Assembly: GCA_013398015.1 (NCBI GenBank) | Contig: VZRR01010919.1 | Location: forward strand, 341,351 to 405,350 | Direction: 5' to 3' | From: Oreocharis arfaki | Lineage: Eukaryota > Chordata > Aves > Passeriformes > Paramythiidae | Length of the DNA: 64,000 nt | Shown here: one piece after another, positions 28,543-41,793 of the stretch | Layout of the letters: each line of letters starts with the position of its first letter | How positions within the stretch are numbered: position 1 is the stretch's first letter | Program-made: the position numbers and the translations under genes | The notes under the pieces: model-generated | What the model saw: only the letters and a program-made list of their open reading frames with translations | Databases searched by the model: none | Told to the model about the DNA's origin: nothing

Positions 28543-30457
28543 TTTCACAGGTTCATTTTGAGAGACAGAAGGAGCTGGTGATACAAGGTAGAACAAAGAA
28601 AGAGTCTTCTCATTTTTTCCATACATGAGTAATCAAGGACACTAGGGAGCCTGCTATCCGCATTTTTTTGGCTATATTTGTTGTCTAATCCGATTGCCTG
28701 GACGAAACATCTCAATTGGTCCAATCTCTTAACTCTCAGACAAAAAATTGATTTAGAGGCCAGTAAGGATTATGTGAATCAGTTTCACCTCTAGTCTCTG
28801 CACTAGTGATAGGAACCCCTCTAGGTACTGCTCTGTGAATCCTCATAGAGCAACTGAGCATCCTCTGGCGGCCTTAGTCAAGAAGCTGTGGGAGGGTCAC
28901 ATTTGAGCTTCATTGGTGTGCAGAGTTTTTATGACAAAGCCTGAGATCTCTTTAGAAGCGTGGTATGAGAGCAGCGCAGCTTTTTATGACTGTTGTTTGG
29001 GGAATTTACCAACAGAATAGAGAGCAAGGATGTTGACAGTAAACATACAAAGGAGTGCTGAGAGTAGGGATTTCTATTTTAACTCTGTGTATAAACTGGC
29101 ATTTCTTTATCAGGGCAATTCTAATAGCTGTGCCATCATCTCACAAATTAGGACTGGTTACACACCATCTGTGGCCCACAACATAAACCCAATTAGGAAA
29201 GCACGAGGCTTAGCAGTGTCAGAATCATGCCCAGGTCTGTTTCACTGCTGCACTCGTATTTACACCCCTGCTGTGAGGGCAAGGCCTGGGTCTCTGTGAG
29301 GTGGCACACATCAGCTGACTCCACATCCCTTCTAACAGGACCAACAGATGCATTTGGGAGCAGCTTTGTGCAGATGCCGTGGACAGTCCATGTGCTCTTG
29401 TGAAAAGAACTGGACAGCACACAACAGTAGGAGCCTGAGCCAAAAAAGGACACGAGTACTGGCAAATGTTTTCTCTGTGCCTGAGGCATGCTGTATCTTC
29501 CACAGCGTCCTTGTTCCAATCATAAGTGAGTCTCAGGGTGCCAAAGGAAACGGGATGTGCAGCACATAATCACTGGCCACGCCACATGGGGAGATTTTGA
29601 ACGATCAACTCCTATGTCACGTGCCATTTTGCCGATCTTGAAATATGGCAAAGTACATTGTACTAACACACTTGGAGCTTTCAGAGTGCCTGCTGATTGT
29701 ATTTTTTTGTGCCCCTACAGGGAGGGAACTGCCAATCTGCATGGGGCATATTGTACCCAGTTAATTTTATAGGCCACGTGGAAGAGGGGCTTATGTCCTT
29801 GCTGAATAAAATTTCAATTTAAATGTAACTCTCTGCTTGTTGTCTAGAAATGTGGAGTCACATTTAATTGGCTTGCATCGATCGTTTGAAGCTGCTTATT
29901 AGTTTAATGCAGTGTTTTGACAAAACTGTAGCCTTCAAATAAATGCAAAGAGAGGTTGCTACTAGCAATTGTATTCAAATTTTCCATTTACCAATATATG
30001 GATTTATGAACAGTACATCTAAAACTCCAAGGCAGTTTTGGGATTTTTTAGCTATATACAAAAGTGGAATATCAACAAAATTAAAATATGGAGGCTGACA
30101 GAAAAGCATTACTGTTTCTTCTATATGTAGTTCTTGATCTGTGTCCCAAGGAAATACTAACGGTTTTGAACAGGAATAAGAGTAGTGCACCACTACTAGA
30201 ATGGAATTCTGCAATATTCCTTATAGGTAGTTAAGCATTTACAAAGGTATTTGTACAGCACCAAAGACAAGTAAATTAGTTCCTCAATTTGCATAAAGGT
30301 TTTGCAGAGCTGCTGACCATTGTTAGTGCGGCGTTCAAGCAAAAATTGCCTTGCCAACTTACGAAGGAATTAAATATTTTGCGAAGAGAATCTGTCAAAA
30401 TGAGGAGGAAAAAAAAACCCGAACATGAAACCAATGAGATAAGTCCCGCTTGACTTA

Positions 30458-30815
30458 AACTTCTGTCGCGGATCGACACTAACAATCAGGCATGGACGCA
30501 GGTTTCATTCACACGCCAAGGTTTCGGGCCAACGGGCAAAAGCCCAGCCCCTCGTTTATTTTCACACTTATATACATATGTACAGACAATCAACAATTGG
30601 ATGAAGAGGTTAAGCTTCTCTAAATTGATAGGATATAAATTCAGTTTATCACTTTCTTCCACTTCCGGAGAAGGAACGCAAAACAATTCTAAAAGTACAG
30701 TCTAGAAAAGATTCATTACAAAAAAATGAGTATTATTTATCTTACAACTTATGAGAAAGTCCTTCACTGCTAATGCGAACAAGGCATGCAGTGAAAAACC
30801 AAAGTGACAAACTTC
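30458..30815 (-). mobile_element. Solo LTR of an endogenous retrovirus with 6-bp target duplication
   Basis: The LTR proper is 30464-30809 (346 bp). On the + strand it begins TGTCGCGG and ends GTGACA, giving TGTC...GACA termini. It is flanked by AACTTC at 30458-30463 and again at 30810-30815, a perfect 6-bp target-site duplication. Read on the minus strand, a TATA element (TATATAAG, 30574-30567) is followed by AATAAA (30560-30555), and the unit closes with ...GATCCGCGACA. This order fits U3, R and U5 and sets the orientation as minus. The duplications abut both ends, so no internal gag, pol or env remains: this is a recombined solo LTR. Six-base duplications are common for alpha/beta-type avian retroviruses, but I cannot assign a family. 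Confidence 0.85.
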
Positions 30816-31666
30816 CTTTGGTTTCATTCTCAAAACTTTGGATGAAGAGGAAAAACAAAACCTGACTGATCTGACCATTGCCGCTGGTTCATCTTGGGAA
30901 AAGCTGCAACACGCCTCAGCTTTGCTGAAACAAACAGGGTTTGTTGACTGTTTCCAAGGGAAGGAACCACTCCCATGAAGCCACAAGCTTTGCCTCTGCT
31001 AGTGCTCAGTAACCCCTTTGTCATGCTGTCATAGCACAACCTTTATATTTAAGTCCTTGAGGTATATACAAGGGAAAAAAGACTTCTTGCTGCCTCAGTG
31101 GTTGGGTTAATAGGCAGTATCAGAGCTCTTATCATGGCAAATTCTGCTTCAAAGCAAACTTTCAACATCTCTATTGTGACTTGATTAAACTTTTTTGTTC
31201 TATTTTTACACTGGCCTCGCCTGCTGGCTCCAAATATATTACACATTCGCACCTGAAGATGCCCCTATCTTCTCTTCATCTCTTGTTCACACTTTTAATT
31301 GACAACTTTTGAGCTATTGAGTAGCAATACCCAGGAACTTGCTATGTGGACTGTACTAAACAGTAGCTTGCAGTTTCATGTACTGAGTTGGACTTTTGCT
31401 GAAACGACATTAACATTCCATACTGAAAAAATATGATGTTCTGGGGGGAGTATTGTGATGTTTTCAGCCTTTAAAACAAAGCAGCAGACTTTTCCCAAAC
31501 TCTCAGTGGCATCTACACAGCATCTGTGGATGGATGTGATTCTGCACTGCAGTGTTTGCCATGCCACAAACTATATATGTTTACATGACAAATGACATTT
31601 CTAGGTTTTATAAACTCATTATAATCCAAATAAAGTATGCATATCTTAGCTGTAAAGAACTCAAAT

Positions 31667-31760
31667 TCTGATCAGGCAATAAGTGATAAATATATATTCT
31701 CTGTTCCAAAATGTAACCTAGGGCTTCTCTGTGCCATCATGGTTCCAAATGGAAAGTGTA
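31667..31760 (+). repeat. 94-bp direct duplicate, copy A
   Basis: Aligns without gaps to 33607-33700, with 11 mismatches by hand count (83 of 94 identical). Both copies begin 'tctgatcaggcaataagt' and end 'aagtgta'. Similarity stops abruptly at both sides. It may be two members of a dispersed repeat that I do not recognise, or a local duplication. Confidence 0.85.
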
Positions 31761-33606
31761 CCTATGTTGTTTTTGGCCATGTGGATAAATGAGAGGAATT
31801 TTACAAGTTTCAAGTCTGAATGAAATAGCTGTAGGGAAGAGGGAATATAGCACACGTAATTCTGCAGAAATTTCCCCCAAATGAGCCCAAAATATGTATG
31901 TCTAAGGCGTAGTTTATATATGCTTATATATATCGTGTTTCCTGTGGTTGTTTATTCTACTGACTAACTATCCCCATTATTAGAAAGTCATGCATTATTT
32001 CTTGGTTTTGCTTATATGGCTTTCAGCTCTTCGCTGCTGTTTCATATTACATCTTTCTCTGCTATATTAGATATCCCATTAGTACCCAGCAGAAGTAACT
32101 CTGCAGGAAAGTGCTTATAAACTATAATCAAGTTACCTTTTGAACTCTATTTTGAGAAAGTAGAGCAAGCGACTCACTAAAGATGTTATATTATTTTTTA
32201 GCACGTTCTCAGCATTTTTTCCTTGTTTTTAACTTCCCTTTTCACTAATTTAAATTTATAGAAACTGTCAGGAAAGTAGGTCAAGTGTTCATGCACCTGA
32301 CTGTGTGCAAAGATAATCATTAAACTCTGTAATTGATTTAGCCAGGTATCTGTTCAAGGCACCTTGGGGTGAAGATCATTGGGCCAAAGAAGTAGAAAGA
32401 TGTTAGACTTGTTTACATGTACCCCAAAATGTTCTTTACCTACTTGCCTCTGTTTGTTGCTCTTACGTTGGCCAGCTGATCACCTTGAACTTTTGAGTGA
32501 AAACATCCAGATAAAGAGCATTAAAAACTCTCAAATGCAATTCCAGTAAAGAGCCTTCACAAGACATTTAAAGGCAAGCATGGCCCCAGTTCTGTCCTTT
32601 TTTTAAGTAATGAGTCCAACAATTTCTTGTCCTTCTTGATGTCCCTTGCTAGTTAGATCTTGGTTTTGTCCTTTGGTTATTTGATTTTGGCCAGCACGCC
32701 TGACCTATACCTTTGTAGGTATAGATCATCTTCAACAATCTGGTTTAATTAAAATTTCCAGTACAGTTCTTTCCTGCAATAGAGAATTAAAAATTAATGG
32801 TTAAATCTATCTGATTTTTTCATTGCTCTGCCTTTCTTCCCCCCAGAATAGTATTGTTTACGCTTTTATTCTAAATACTGCATCACTAAGGAGCTGCCAG
32901 ATTTCCTCAGGGGTTTTTTTTAGATCAGTATCCCAGAAGACTTCACCTATGAAACCTCTGATTTATGAAGTCTGCTTTTTGAAGCCTGCTATTTTTATTT
33001 TTTTTTTGTACTGCACCAGCTTTTCGGGCCAAAGCTTTCCTGCAGCTGTATTTTGTCCAAACATGTCAAAAGTTTCAGACCGTTTTGGGGGTTGTTAAAC
33101 CATCTGCAGATGCTATAAAGAAGAAATAAAAATCATGAACATGCAATAAGCATGCAGGGAATAATGACTGCCTAAAAGTGGCAGCTTGTCAAAGGACTTT
33201 GTGATATTTTTTATTTCATCTCGTGAGGAAATAAACAGGAGAGGAAAACTTGCCCCAAAGGAAAAATTTGTGCATCATTGCAGCCAAAATGCAACATTAT
33301 GAAAGCGCATGCAGTAATATACACAGCTAAAACCACGTGACCAAAATGGGAATCTTATGCCAAAAGAAACACCAGATTCACTTAAAGCAAAAAAGAAAAG
33401 TATTTCAAAAATTTTTGGAGAATTGCCTGCCTCACCTTGATTTTCCATGACTTTCCATGATCTGGCCATCAACAAAACAGCTGACGTAAATCTTGTGACT
33501 TGCTTACTTTTAGCAAAAATTACCCAGACTTGTATCTTGCTTGATGATGAGATGTCCTAAGAAGGATTTGACCTGCAACATTTGTCAATGAAAGGGATTC
33601 CACAGA

Positions 33607-33700
33607 TCTGATCAGGCAATAAGTAATAAGTAGATATTCTCTGTTCTGAAATGTAACCTAAGGCTTCTGTGTGTCATCATGGCTCCAAATAGGAAGTGTA
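33607..33700 (+). repeat. 94-bp direct duplicate, copy B
   Basis: Partner of 31667-31760, 1,940 bp downstream in the same orientation and gap-free over its whole length. The flanks differ: 'attccacaga' lies to the left and 'gtctcatttg' to the right, against 'aactcaaat' and 'cctatgttg' at copy A. Confidence 0.85.
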
Positions 33701-36700
33701 GTCTCATTTGAAAAAAAGAAAAAAAGGAAAAGAACAAGCAAATAGTTCAAAGTGTAACTGTTGTTGGTTGCAGCAGCATTAAAATCTGGCTGATTACAAA
33801 ACCAGGTTGTTTGCATGGATTCCCACCATGGGTTTAGATTGCAGGTTACAGATGCTCCTTTAAAAAGGTACAAATTTCCCACCTTGCTCTGGAAGGACAC
33901 CAAAGTACCTCTAGAGGTGCTCAGTGTCAATGGTCTTTATGCTAAATGCCTTCTGCTTTGGGGTTTTAGATTACACTCTCTATTATTGGAATGCAGCTAT
34001 TTAAGCTAAAACTACTTCAGCGCAAGTTATTGTTTCATCTTTTATGACAGAAAATTCAAACACTTTATATATTTATAGATAAATAGAGACCTAGAGGAAG
34101 ACAATACTACTAGGCATCTAAATGATGCCTGCATGAAGCATGAGAAATAAAATAGTTGCTGCTTCTTAGAATTCTACCCATCAGTTCCTCTTTATTTTTT
34201 TTAACATTTTGGGCAATTACAAAGTCAGAAAAGGAATAATACCTATTAATCTGTTTTTTCTCAGAGATCTGATGATTAAAGCTGATGGCTAGAAATGTAG
34301 ATAATCAAAACACATGCATTAAATTGTGTGAGATCAAAACCCTTAGATATATACCACATCTTTTAAGCAAGCAATAAAGGCTGAAGCTAAAAACTCTATC
34401 AGCTTTTTGAAACCCCAGAGCACCTATACAAGTAAAATTCATTGCTAAATTGATGCTTTCAGGCCACTGGTGACACAATTCATTATCTGCAAGTTTTATT
34501 TCACTTCAACAGAATGCAGAAACTAGGTATTCATCTGCCTGGGCCCTCTGAAGACTTAATTTCAGAGGACACCTGTAGGACAAAATGGAGTCAGACTCCA
34601 TACAAAACTTAATGATGGCCCCTGCTGTTTCCTTTAATATGAGCGTGTGTCAGCACCAAGCAGTACTGATTGTGTTGCCTCCTTTCATGTCAGAGCCCAG
34701 CGTTTAAGGCTTTTGAGCCAGGTGAGAAAAATTTCATTCAATGCTCTCCTGTCTGTGAGGAGTACACAAGGGATCAAGGGTAACAGAATGAGCTGCTTCT
34801 TTTAATGAAGCTGCATTCCTGAATAAAAAAATAATCCCAGACTCAGCCAGCAAGAGAGCACAAAACACAGTATGCCACTACAATTCCAGCTGCTCAACCA
34901 CTTGTCTAGAATTTTTGCTTTATTATCCCTACTACAAAAATGTTTCCTAAACTTAACATAGAAATCATCCTGGGATAAAACACAAAACCAGGCTAAATGC
35001 ATTCTTTGATGTTATCTTACTCTTCATCAAGATTATACTTTATATTCTCAATGATATTAGGAAATTCAAGATAATTGGAAATAAGTACCATCAAGGGGAA
35101 AAGAGATTTTTAGAGTGTTAGTCAACCAACGCTTGGGGAAAATACCAAATATTTTTACTTGAAATGTAAAACTGTTGCTTGGTCTTGCAAACCTGTACAT
35201 TTCAGCTGTGTTTCAAAACAAAATCAGAAAACAAAATGAGAAAAAAAACCCTGGAGGTCATAGATTCCTATGGTTTAACCATACATTCTGCATGGTTACT
35301 TTGCAAAGGTTTTCTCCACCTGTATTACTCCCAGGGCTTTAGAACTGTGTGCTTAATATTGAAATCAATTTCTTTGATTTTGGTTCTAGCTGCTCATAGA
35401 AATATGGATTTTTGTTTTTGCATGCACAGTTTAGTTGAAGGAAAGGAAGAAAAGCTGATGTAAATTAAAAAAAAAGCTCTGCTAATATAAGCTGCTTCAT
35501 GACAGGCTATCAGCTGTCCTCAAACCAAACATCTTTCTTAGCTCTGTCAAGCAATTTTCATTTTATACTTCTCAAAAGTGGCAGTATTAGATAGAGATAA
35601 ATGTTATACTTAGTTGCTGATTTCATCCAATGTGTATCCGTGTGAAAGAACAATCTAAATAGTACCCCAAACAATGAACTTAAAGCCCCAGTGAATTTAG
35701 GTCCTGAATATAAACCAGAATTAGGAGAATGTTGTGATACTGGTCACTTGTAATTATATAGCAGTGACCTTGGGATTTCTGAATTTCGCAGGTCCCTTCT
35801 GCTGTCTCTGTTCTGTTTTTTGTAGGCTGTTTCAGAAATACAAGATTAGAATTGTAAATTAAGGTATTACATGAAGGCACTGGATTGGAAACCATACCTA
35901 CTTCACAAAATGTGAGTTTATTCTAGAGAATTTATTTTCTTCACAACAGTGCAGTGGCAAACTGTGGGTATGGATAGTCCTACAAATAATATCTCAAATG
36001 CATTCTTCATTTCAGTGGTTCCCACTTTTGATAGTGTCTTCTTATATTACCTATTTGCCCTTTAATAAGCCCTGCTTCCTTATACTGTAACTCTCATCAT
36101 CTTCCTCCTCACTTCTTATGAGTTTTGAGGGATTTATTGCTTAGGGGTGGATTTTTTTTTTGTTCACTTTAGCATATGTTTATCCTACATGTCTAATTAG
36201 CTGTTCCTTTTCTTGATTTTGTGTTGAATATTTCCTCAGCTGAGCTTTTTTCTTGAAGGTGGCATTGTGGGTTCACAAGTAAAGGCATTGATGAGTAAGC
36301 AAACTAAACAGTTCAGAAGGCTCTTGGTGTCCACTTAGGATAGTTTCTTAATCTAGGTGACAGCCCAAATGTATTGCCGTTCTGCTACCACACACCAATT
36401 TCTCTCTGACTTTAAAGTTGGCTTTGATAATTCTCTAACACAAAGGTTTCATAGCTGAACCTTCCATTCTCAAAACTTTATAAACTACTTTTTAGAGTAC
36501 GTTCTATCAAAGTATGATTTAATTGTCAATTTTTATAAGTTTGGTACCATCTCATGTTCAAATATGTAAATAAATTCCTGGAGAATATTTTATGAACTTT
36601 GCACTTTTGATATTCAGCTATTCGTACTTGGGAGGTATGCTTTTTCTTCTAGAATCTTAGATGCTGTAAAACAAAAATTGCACTGTCTCAAATATGAAAT

Positions 36701-39700
36701 ACAGAGGTAACTTGGAAAGAGTCATACTGGAAAAGCAGGATGTTATATACAGTTCCTATAACATCCCCAATTGTTATAACCTGGCAAAGCCATTAACATC
36801 ATACCTGTAATCATACACAGTCGTAAAAATACTGTTACAATCTTTAATCACTCAAAAGACTGGAAATGGCTGGCTAGGAAGAGATATCATTAGCAATGCT
36901 TTTATGCTAGGTTGCTCTTAAAAAAATGTACTTTCTGCATTCCAGTGGCAGCTTTGAGTCAGGCACACTGGTGAGTTTTTATTTGATTTAGTCAAAACAC
37001 TCAGCTGGAACAAACAGCTGGAGAAAACTGGGAAAAATGAGGGAGGCAATGAGCAAGTTTGCTCTGACTGTGGCCTTCCTTCACACCAGCTGTAGCAGGA
37101 CAGCTGGACAGGGTCACCAAAGCACTCAGTGGCAGAGGGTACTCTTGCTGAAGAGAGGAAAGCATTTCAGTGAGCTCAGAGCTAAATTACTGCTGCTTGT
37201 ACACCGTTGTCTTCAGCCAATCTACTGTCCCATCTACAAAGAAAAGACACATAAGGGAAAAATAGTCATCCATTAATCCCCCCTCTTCTGTCTGCCTTTT
37301 TCTTCTGGAAAAGTGAAATTATCCATGTTCCCCTCCTTAGCTGCAGCCTGAGACCTAGCAGGGGAGTTATGATCACTCTGCATCTGGGAGCTGTCACTAG
37401 AGCCAAATTTTGCACAGTATCTTTAGCTTAAGACAACTTGGCAGAACTGATTTCTGTTTTGAGACTCTTGGTGGATACACACTTGCAGTGGAAAAAGAGT
37501 TTCTGTACTGTTCCTGCAGTAAGGCACTCCGGGTAAGAACATCTAGCTCAGATAGTTTTTCCAGCAGAGGAATGGCTTTCCCCTTTCTCCAAATCCCAGT
37601 TTCTCTAATCCCAGCTCAGCCACAGCTGTGCTGATAAAAAGGGTCTGGAGAAGGAAGTGAGAAGTCAGGAGGTCCTTCAGCACAGGTGCCTCTTCAGTTA
37701 GCCTGGCCCATTAGGTCAGGTGTCCCAGGCTCTTCAGGTTTTGGGAGGTAGATCCTATTAAATCTCTGTAACTGTGAAATGAGAAAAGTAATCTTCATCA
37801 AAAAATAGCCTTTTTTTACAGTACTGCTTGAGGCACAAGTATATGAGCTAGAGAGGTATATAAAGGTGCTGTAGTACAGCTTAATGCTTGGAGAGAGCTG
37901 CTGTAAATGAGGTCTTTTCTGTCTTTCTCTGCTTAGACGTTCTTGTGCTTCTCTCAAGAGGTCCTTTAGGTTGCTTTGCTCTGAACTGGGGGAACCTGGA
38001 TGTAGGTGTTAAATGAGGAATATATCCTCTAAAGGTGACAGTTGCCCTGTAAAATATGAGTGTCTTATTCTCACTTCTACTGTCTGCAAAGTACGTTGAC
38101 CGAGCTTTGGAAGCAGTGTAAATTAAATATAATTAAGCCAATTATGTTAATTTGCACAGCTAAATTTTTTTTATTTTAAGATTGATGTATGTAATGAAGA
38201 ATTTATATTTTAGGAGCTGTGTTCTGAAGTCTTATCTGTACATTAGCTATTCACATAGCTGTAATACAAAACCTAGAGTCTAGTCATCAAATGGCTGGGA
38301 AAACAAGAGGGTCACTTCCTCTGGCTGTCGTTTCTAAATATGACCTACATAATCTTCATGACTGCAGATGGCAACATAGGTCCAGTTTTACTTCCAGTGC
38401 TTCATCCTGCACTTTTTGTGTTTCACTAGAACAGCAAAACATCTGACAATCTAGTCAGCATTTTCAGCTGAACATTTGCTTTGCTTAATGAGCAACTCTT
38501 ACTAGTAAAACCACCATTGGCATAGCAATTGTCTTGTGAGTCTTTGATTTGATGCATGACATACAGCATCCTCAAAAGCATTCCTAATTAAACCAAGGAC
38601 AATTCCAGCATTAGGAAAGAGCAGAAGTGTATCTGAGATCCATACTACTCAGTACTTGGAGGAGCATGGCAACAGGTAGACTTTGACTTCATCTATCTGC
38701 CTCACATAGGCTAAAACTTAGAGATAAAACTTTTCTCCTACCTATACAGGCATTTGCTTGAAGCTTATCAGTAGTAACATTGAGCCAGAGTTTGGTGTAC
38801 AATACTTGCTAACTTTCAAAAGAATACCTGCAGCCTGTGGACAAGTGATCCTTTTTATTCAAGCTGAAATGTAATTCTAACCTATTTTCATAGTAGCAGA
38901 TTTACAGCTTAGTGTATTTTTGTTTTTAATAATGAAAATTACTATGGTGGTGCAGGAAGCTACTATTTGTTTACTTCTGTGAGGTTCCTTCTATCTAGCA
39001 CCTAATGTGAACAATAGAAAAAAGACTATAAGGTGCTAGAACTTCACTAGTGACTAGCGAAAGTGCCTAATAATTGCAGTTATTTAATTCTAAGTCCTAA
39101 TTTAATTCCAAGTCCAAAATTCGATTTTGAACACCTTGTCATAGAAAGATGAGGTGACACTTCTTGAAGCAAATGACAATTATTTAGATTTAGTGAAACA
39201 TTAAAGTATTCTGTTAGTTTTTGGTTTGGTGGCACGATGTTTGGTGAATGTTTGGAGGAGGTTGTCCCCCACAGATCTGACAAAGAAGTTCCTTCAGTTT
39301 AGATACTCTTTAAACTGAATTTCAGTTGTGGAATTGCTGTAAGTAGAACTAAAAGCAAATACTGATCAACCCAATCAAGTCCAATGTCTTCTCAAAACTG
39401 TCTGAAAAAAAATGCAATTCTGACAGGCTATTTCTTTGCTGTGTAAGGAGTTAGCATATAAAGCCCACTGTTTTCTTGAAAAGAGTTCTTAAACACCAAC
39501 ATGCCATGACTTTTTACATCTTAGTCAGGAGACTTATTGCCTTTCTAATACACAGACATGTTTCTTCTAATAAGAAGCAAAAATGCATTCAAGTAAGGGA
39601 AGCCAAAACTATTTTTCAAAAGCTAGTCCCTCCTCCTTTTTCTGCTCTGCATTCCACAGTTCAGCAATGCGTGTGTTTGTAACTCTAGCTTCTTGATTTA

Positions 39701-41449
39701 AATATAATTATACTGAGAGAGTGGGCTGGAAGCTGCTGCTGCTTCTTTATGTGTTATTAAGAAGGCGTAAGAAGTTTAGAAGAGGGAATATCTCAGTGGA
39801 TTTTCCATAGAGGAAGTGTTTATTTGCAACAAAATTAACTCTAATGAGTATCCTTGCTAAAGGTCCTTGAAAAGGAGGAAGGCTGAAAAGTGACAACTCC
39901 CACTGGGGCTGAGCTTCACAAAATGTGTGAGTGGTTTGTACCACATTTGGGGGTTTTCCCTGTTTACTCTGAGGCAGAATATCTTGAACTTTTGTAGTGG
40001 GTCAGACTGCTTTTTGAAGAAGCAGCTTGCTTGATTTATTATATTATCAGGTGAAAGGATCTACTCCAAACACATGCATGGTTCCTACACATCTCGAATA
40101 GTTGTGACTAGATCAGAAGCAGAAAGCCACAGAGGAAAGTATGCAAGAAAGAAAACCCTTTATTTAGAATGTAAGTTCTTTCTCACCCTGCACTGAAGAG
40201 GTAAAGCTTTTATTTTACTTTTCCTTGAAAGAATATTTCACTTATTCTTCACTATCTTGGTTCAGTTTCTTCTTCTATTTTCTCACCTTGGAAGAGGTTT
40301 TCAGCTCAGGCGTTAGCCCTAGAGTATGCAGGAGTTAGATTAACTCTTAAACAGTTGTTTGAAGCAATTGTGATCTTACTTGATATGTTCAAAAGCTAGT
40401 CCCCACCTTACAAAAAAAATATTTTATGGTTGTCTAATCCATTTGATCGATTTTTGCCTTTACATTGCTTATTACTGGTGCTGTTGTGGTAGATGTCAAA
40501 GTACTTCTTGGGGTTTCCATAGACAACAACCTTTTTCTAAACCCCTCTCTGTTTTGTCTTATTTTATATTAGAAATCAAGAGACTGGCAGTTCATAATGT
40601 CTATTTTGTAGACAACTTTGCCATAGCAACAATGTGGACTTAGCTTTTGACTGTGATAGAGATTTTTCTCATTTTCTAAATTCACCATTTTGTGGATGTG
40701 TTCATGATTGCACATATTTCCTCAGTCTGAGAAGCTCTTTTCCTTCAGTACCTGGTGTAGGTGCTCACAGGGTGCCGGTGCGTTCTGACTGCTGGCATCC
40801 TGACAAGCTGTTGAATCTAAAATTTTTAAAAAAAAAAAAAATTTAAAGTCTGAAACTGAGGCCACATAAAATTTAACTCCTCTCTCAACTTCATCTCAAC
40901 TGACCAACTTGTTTTGAAACATGTCTTGCAGTGCTGCTAAATGTTAGCCTTCACGTCATAAAACAGATTTTAACCGTGTGGCTGTTTATGTGATGGGGAA
41001 TGCCATAGTCTGCTGGTGACAGTAAAATCAAGGAACGTCTCAAAGTATTCAAGTAAGACAAAAATCTCTGAAAAAGCTTTTCCTCATAAAGAATACATGT
41101 TCAAATACCTCTCTGTTCTTTCAGATTGTTTTCCTTAGCATTAGTCATGAAGAGTGGTTAGTGTGTAGAAGTAGTGACATGCTGATATTGGAAATAAATT
41201 ACATTGTGCATTTTCCTGTACTTCAGTGAATAACTGGATTGCTACAAAGGGACTGTATTTATAAATTTCACTTCCCTTTAGATGAAAAACCTCCAGTTTT
41301 TATCTAAACTACAGAAAACATTTGGTTTCATACAGATTTGACTGAATAACAGTGTGCTTCCCAGATGTCTTGCAGCATTGCAGTTTTAGGAAGAAAAAAC
41401 AAGAGAAGGAGGAAAGATTGGACTATTGATGGCAGTTCCTGGGACCTGG

Positions 41450-41793
41450 CTGTGTTTTGTGCAGCAGCAGCAGCAGCAGCTTTCCTTGGGGCAGAGCTGT
41501 GTCCATGCACACAGCCCAGCCTTTGCCTGCCACAGAGCAATCCTATCCTGTAAGGCAGAGCCTGAGGAGACAGTGTGATCCTGGAAACTTTCATGTGCCT
41601 GTGTGCCAGAGAAGGGGGAGAGAGGGAGACCTAGAGCAGAGGCGAGTAGGGGGAAGGCAGGGAGAAAAGGGAGCTTGCTTCACGCACTGCTGAAGGCTCT
41701 CAGAGGCAGGCTGTTCGAGCAGCGCTCTGGCTGGTGTGCAATTCAAAGGACAACAATTATTGACTTTATTCATTGAATCACTGAAGGACAGAT
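41450..41793 (+). promoter_or_regulatory. RXFP1: Probable RXFP1 promoter / 5' leader
   Basis: The ~340 bp before the RXFP1 start codon are clearly GC-richer than the surroundings and contain few CpGs, so this is not a classical CpG island. A (GCA)6 run lies at 41461-41478. No TATA box is evident at a convincing spacing, and the transcription start cannot be fixed from sequence. If transcription starts before 41593, the leader carries a 13-codon upstream frame, ATG at 41593 to TAG at 41632-41634. The assignment rests on position and composition only. Confidence 0.4.
41461..41480 (+). repeat. Short GCA/CAG trinucleotide repeat
   Basis: Six and two-thirds perfect GCA units, about 315 bp upstream of the RXFP1 ATG. 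It may be in the leader or promoter. It is too short to suggest instability, but such repeats are often length-polymorphic. Confidence 0.85.

Larger units (their letters stand above)
19231..30457. other. Non-coding stretch with several compositional islands
   Basis: No exon recognised. Notable parts are a purine-rich run on the + strand at about 20200-20395, a G10 run at 21147-21156, a GC-richer patch at 26820-27060, the G/T-rich block at 28446-28542, and a GC-richer patch at 29190-29560 with three overlapping chance frames. Probably intergenic DNA. Confidence 0.45.
30816..41440. other. Non-coding stretch upstream of RXFP1
   Basis: No coding exon recognised. It contains the two copies of the 94-bp duplicated segment and a perfect 8-bp-arm palindrome, ATGGAGTC-A-GACTCCAT, at 34585-34601. 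An A14 run is at 40828-40841. The sequence is AT-rich and its frames are short. Confidence 0.45.

Noticed and set aside
29193..29569. Cluster of overlapping frames on both strands
   Set aside because: This is explained by a local GC-rich stretch with few stops. None of the peptides resembles a known family.
31040..31570. Minus-strand frames beside the solo LTR as possible retroviral internal sequence
   Set aside because: The target duplications directly abut the LTR on both sides, so flanking DNA is host sequence. The peptides show no retroviral motifs.
1..41440. Exons of a neighbouring gene such as TMEM144, which flanks RXFP1 in mammals
   Set aside because: I could not recognise any exon of it by eye. 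In mammals the two genes are far apart, so absence from 41 kb is not surprising. A translated search would settle it.
41461..41480. GCA repeat as a coding polyglutamine or polyalanine tract
   Set aside because: The frames through it are short and not linked to any exon. It lies upstream of an in-frame stop relative to the RXFP1 start.
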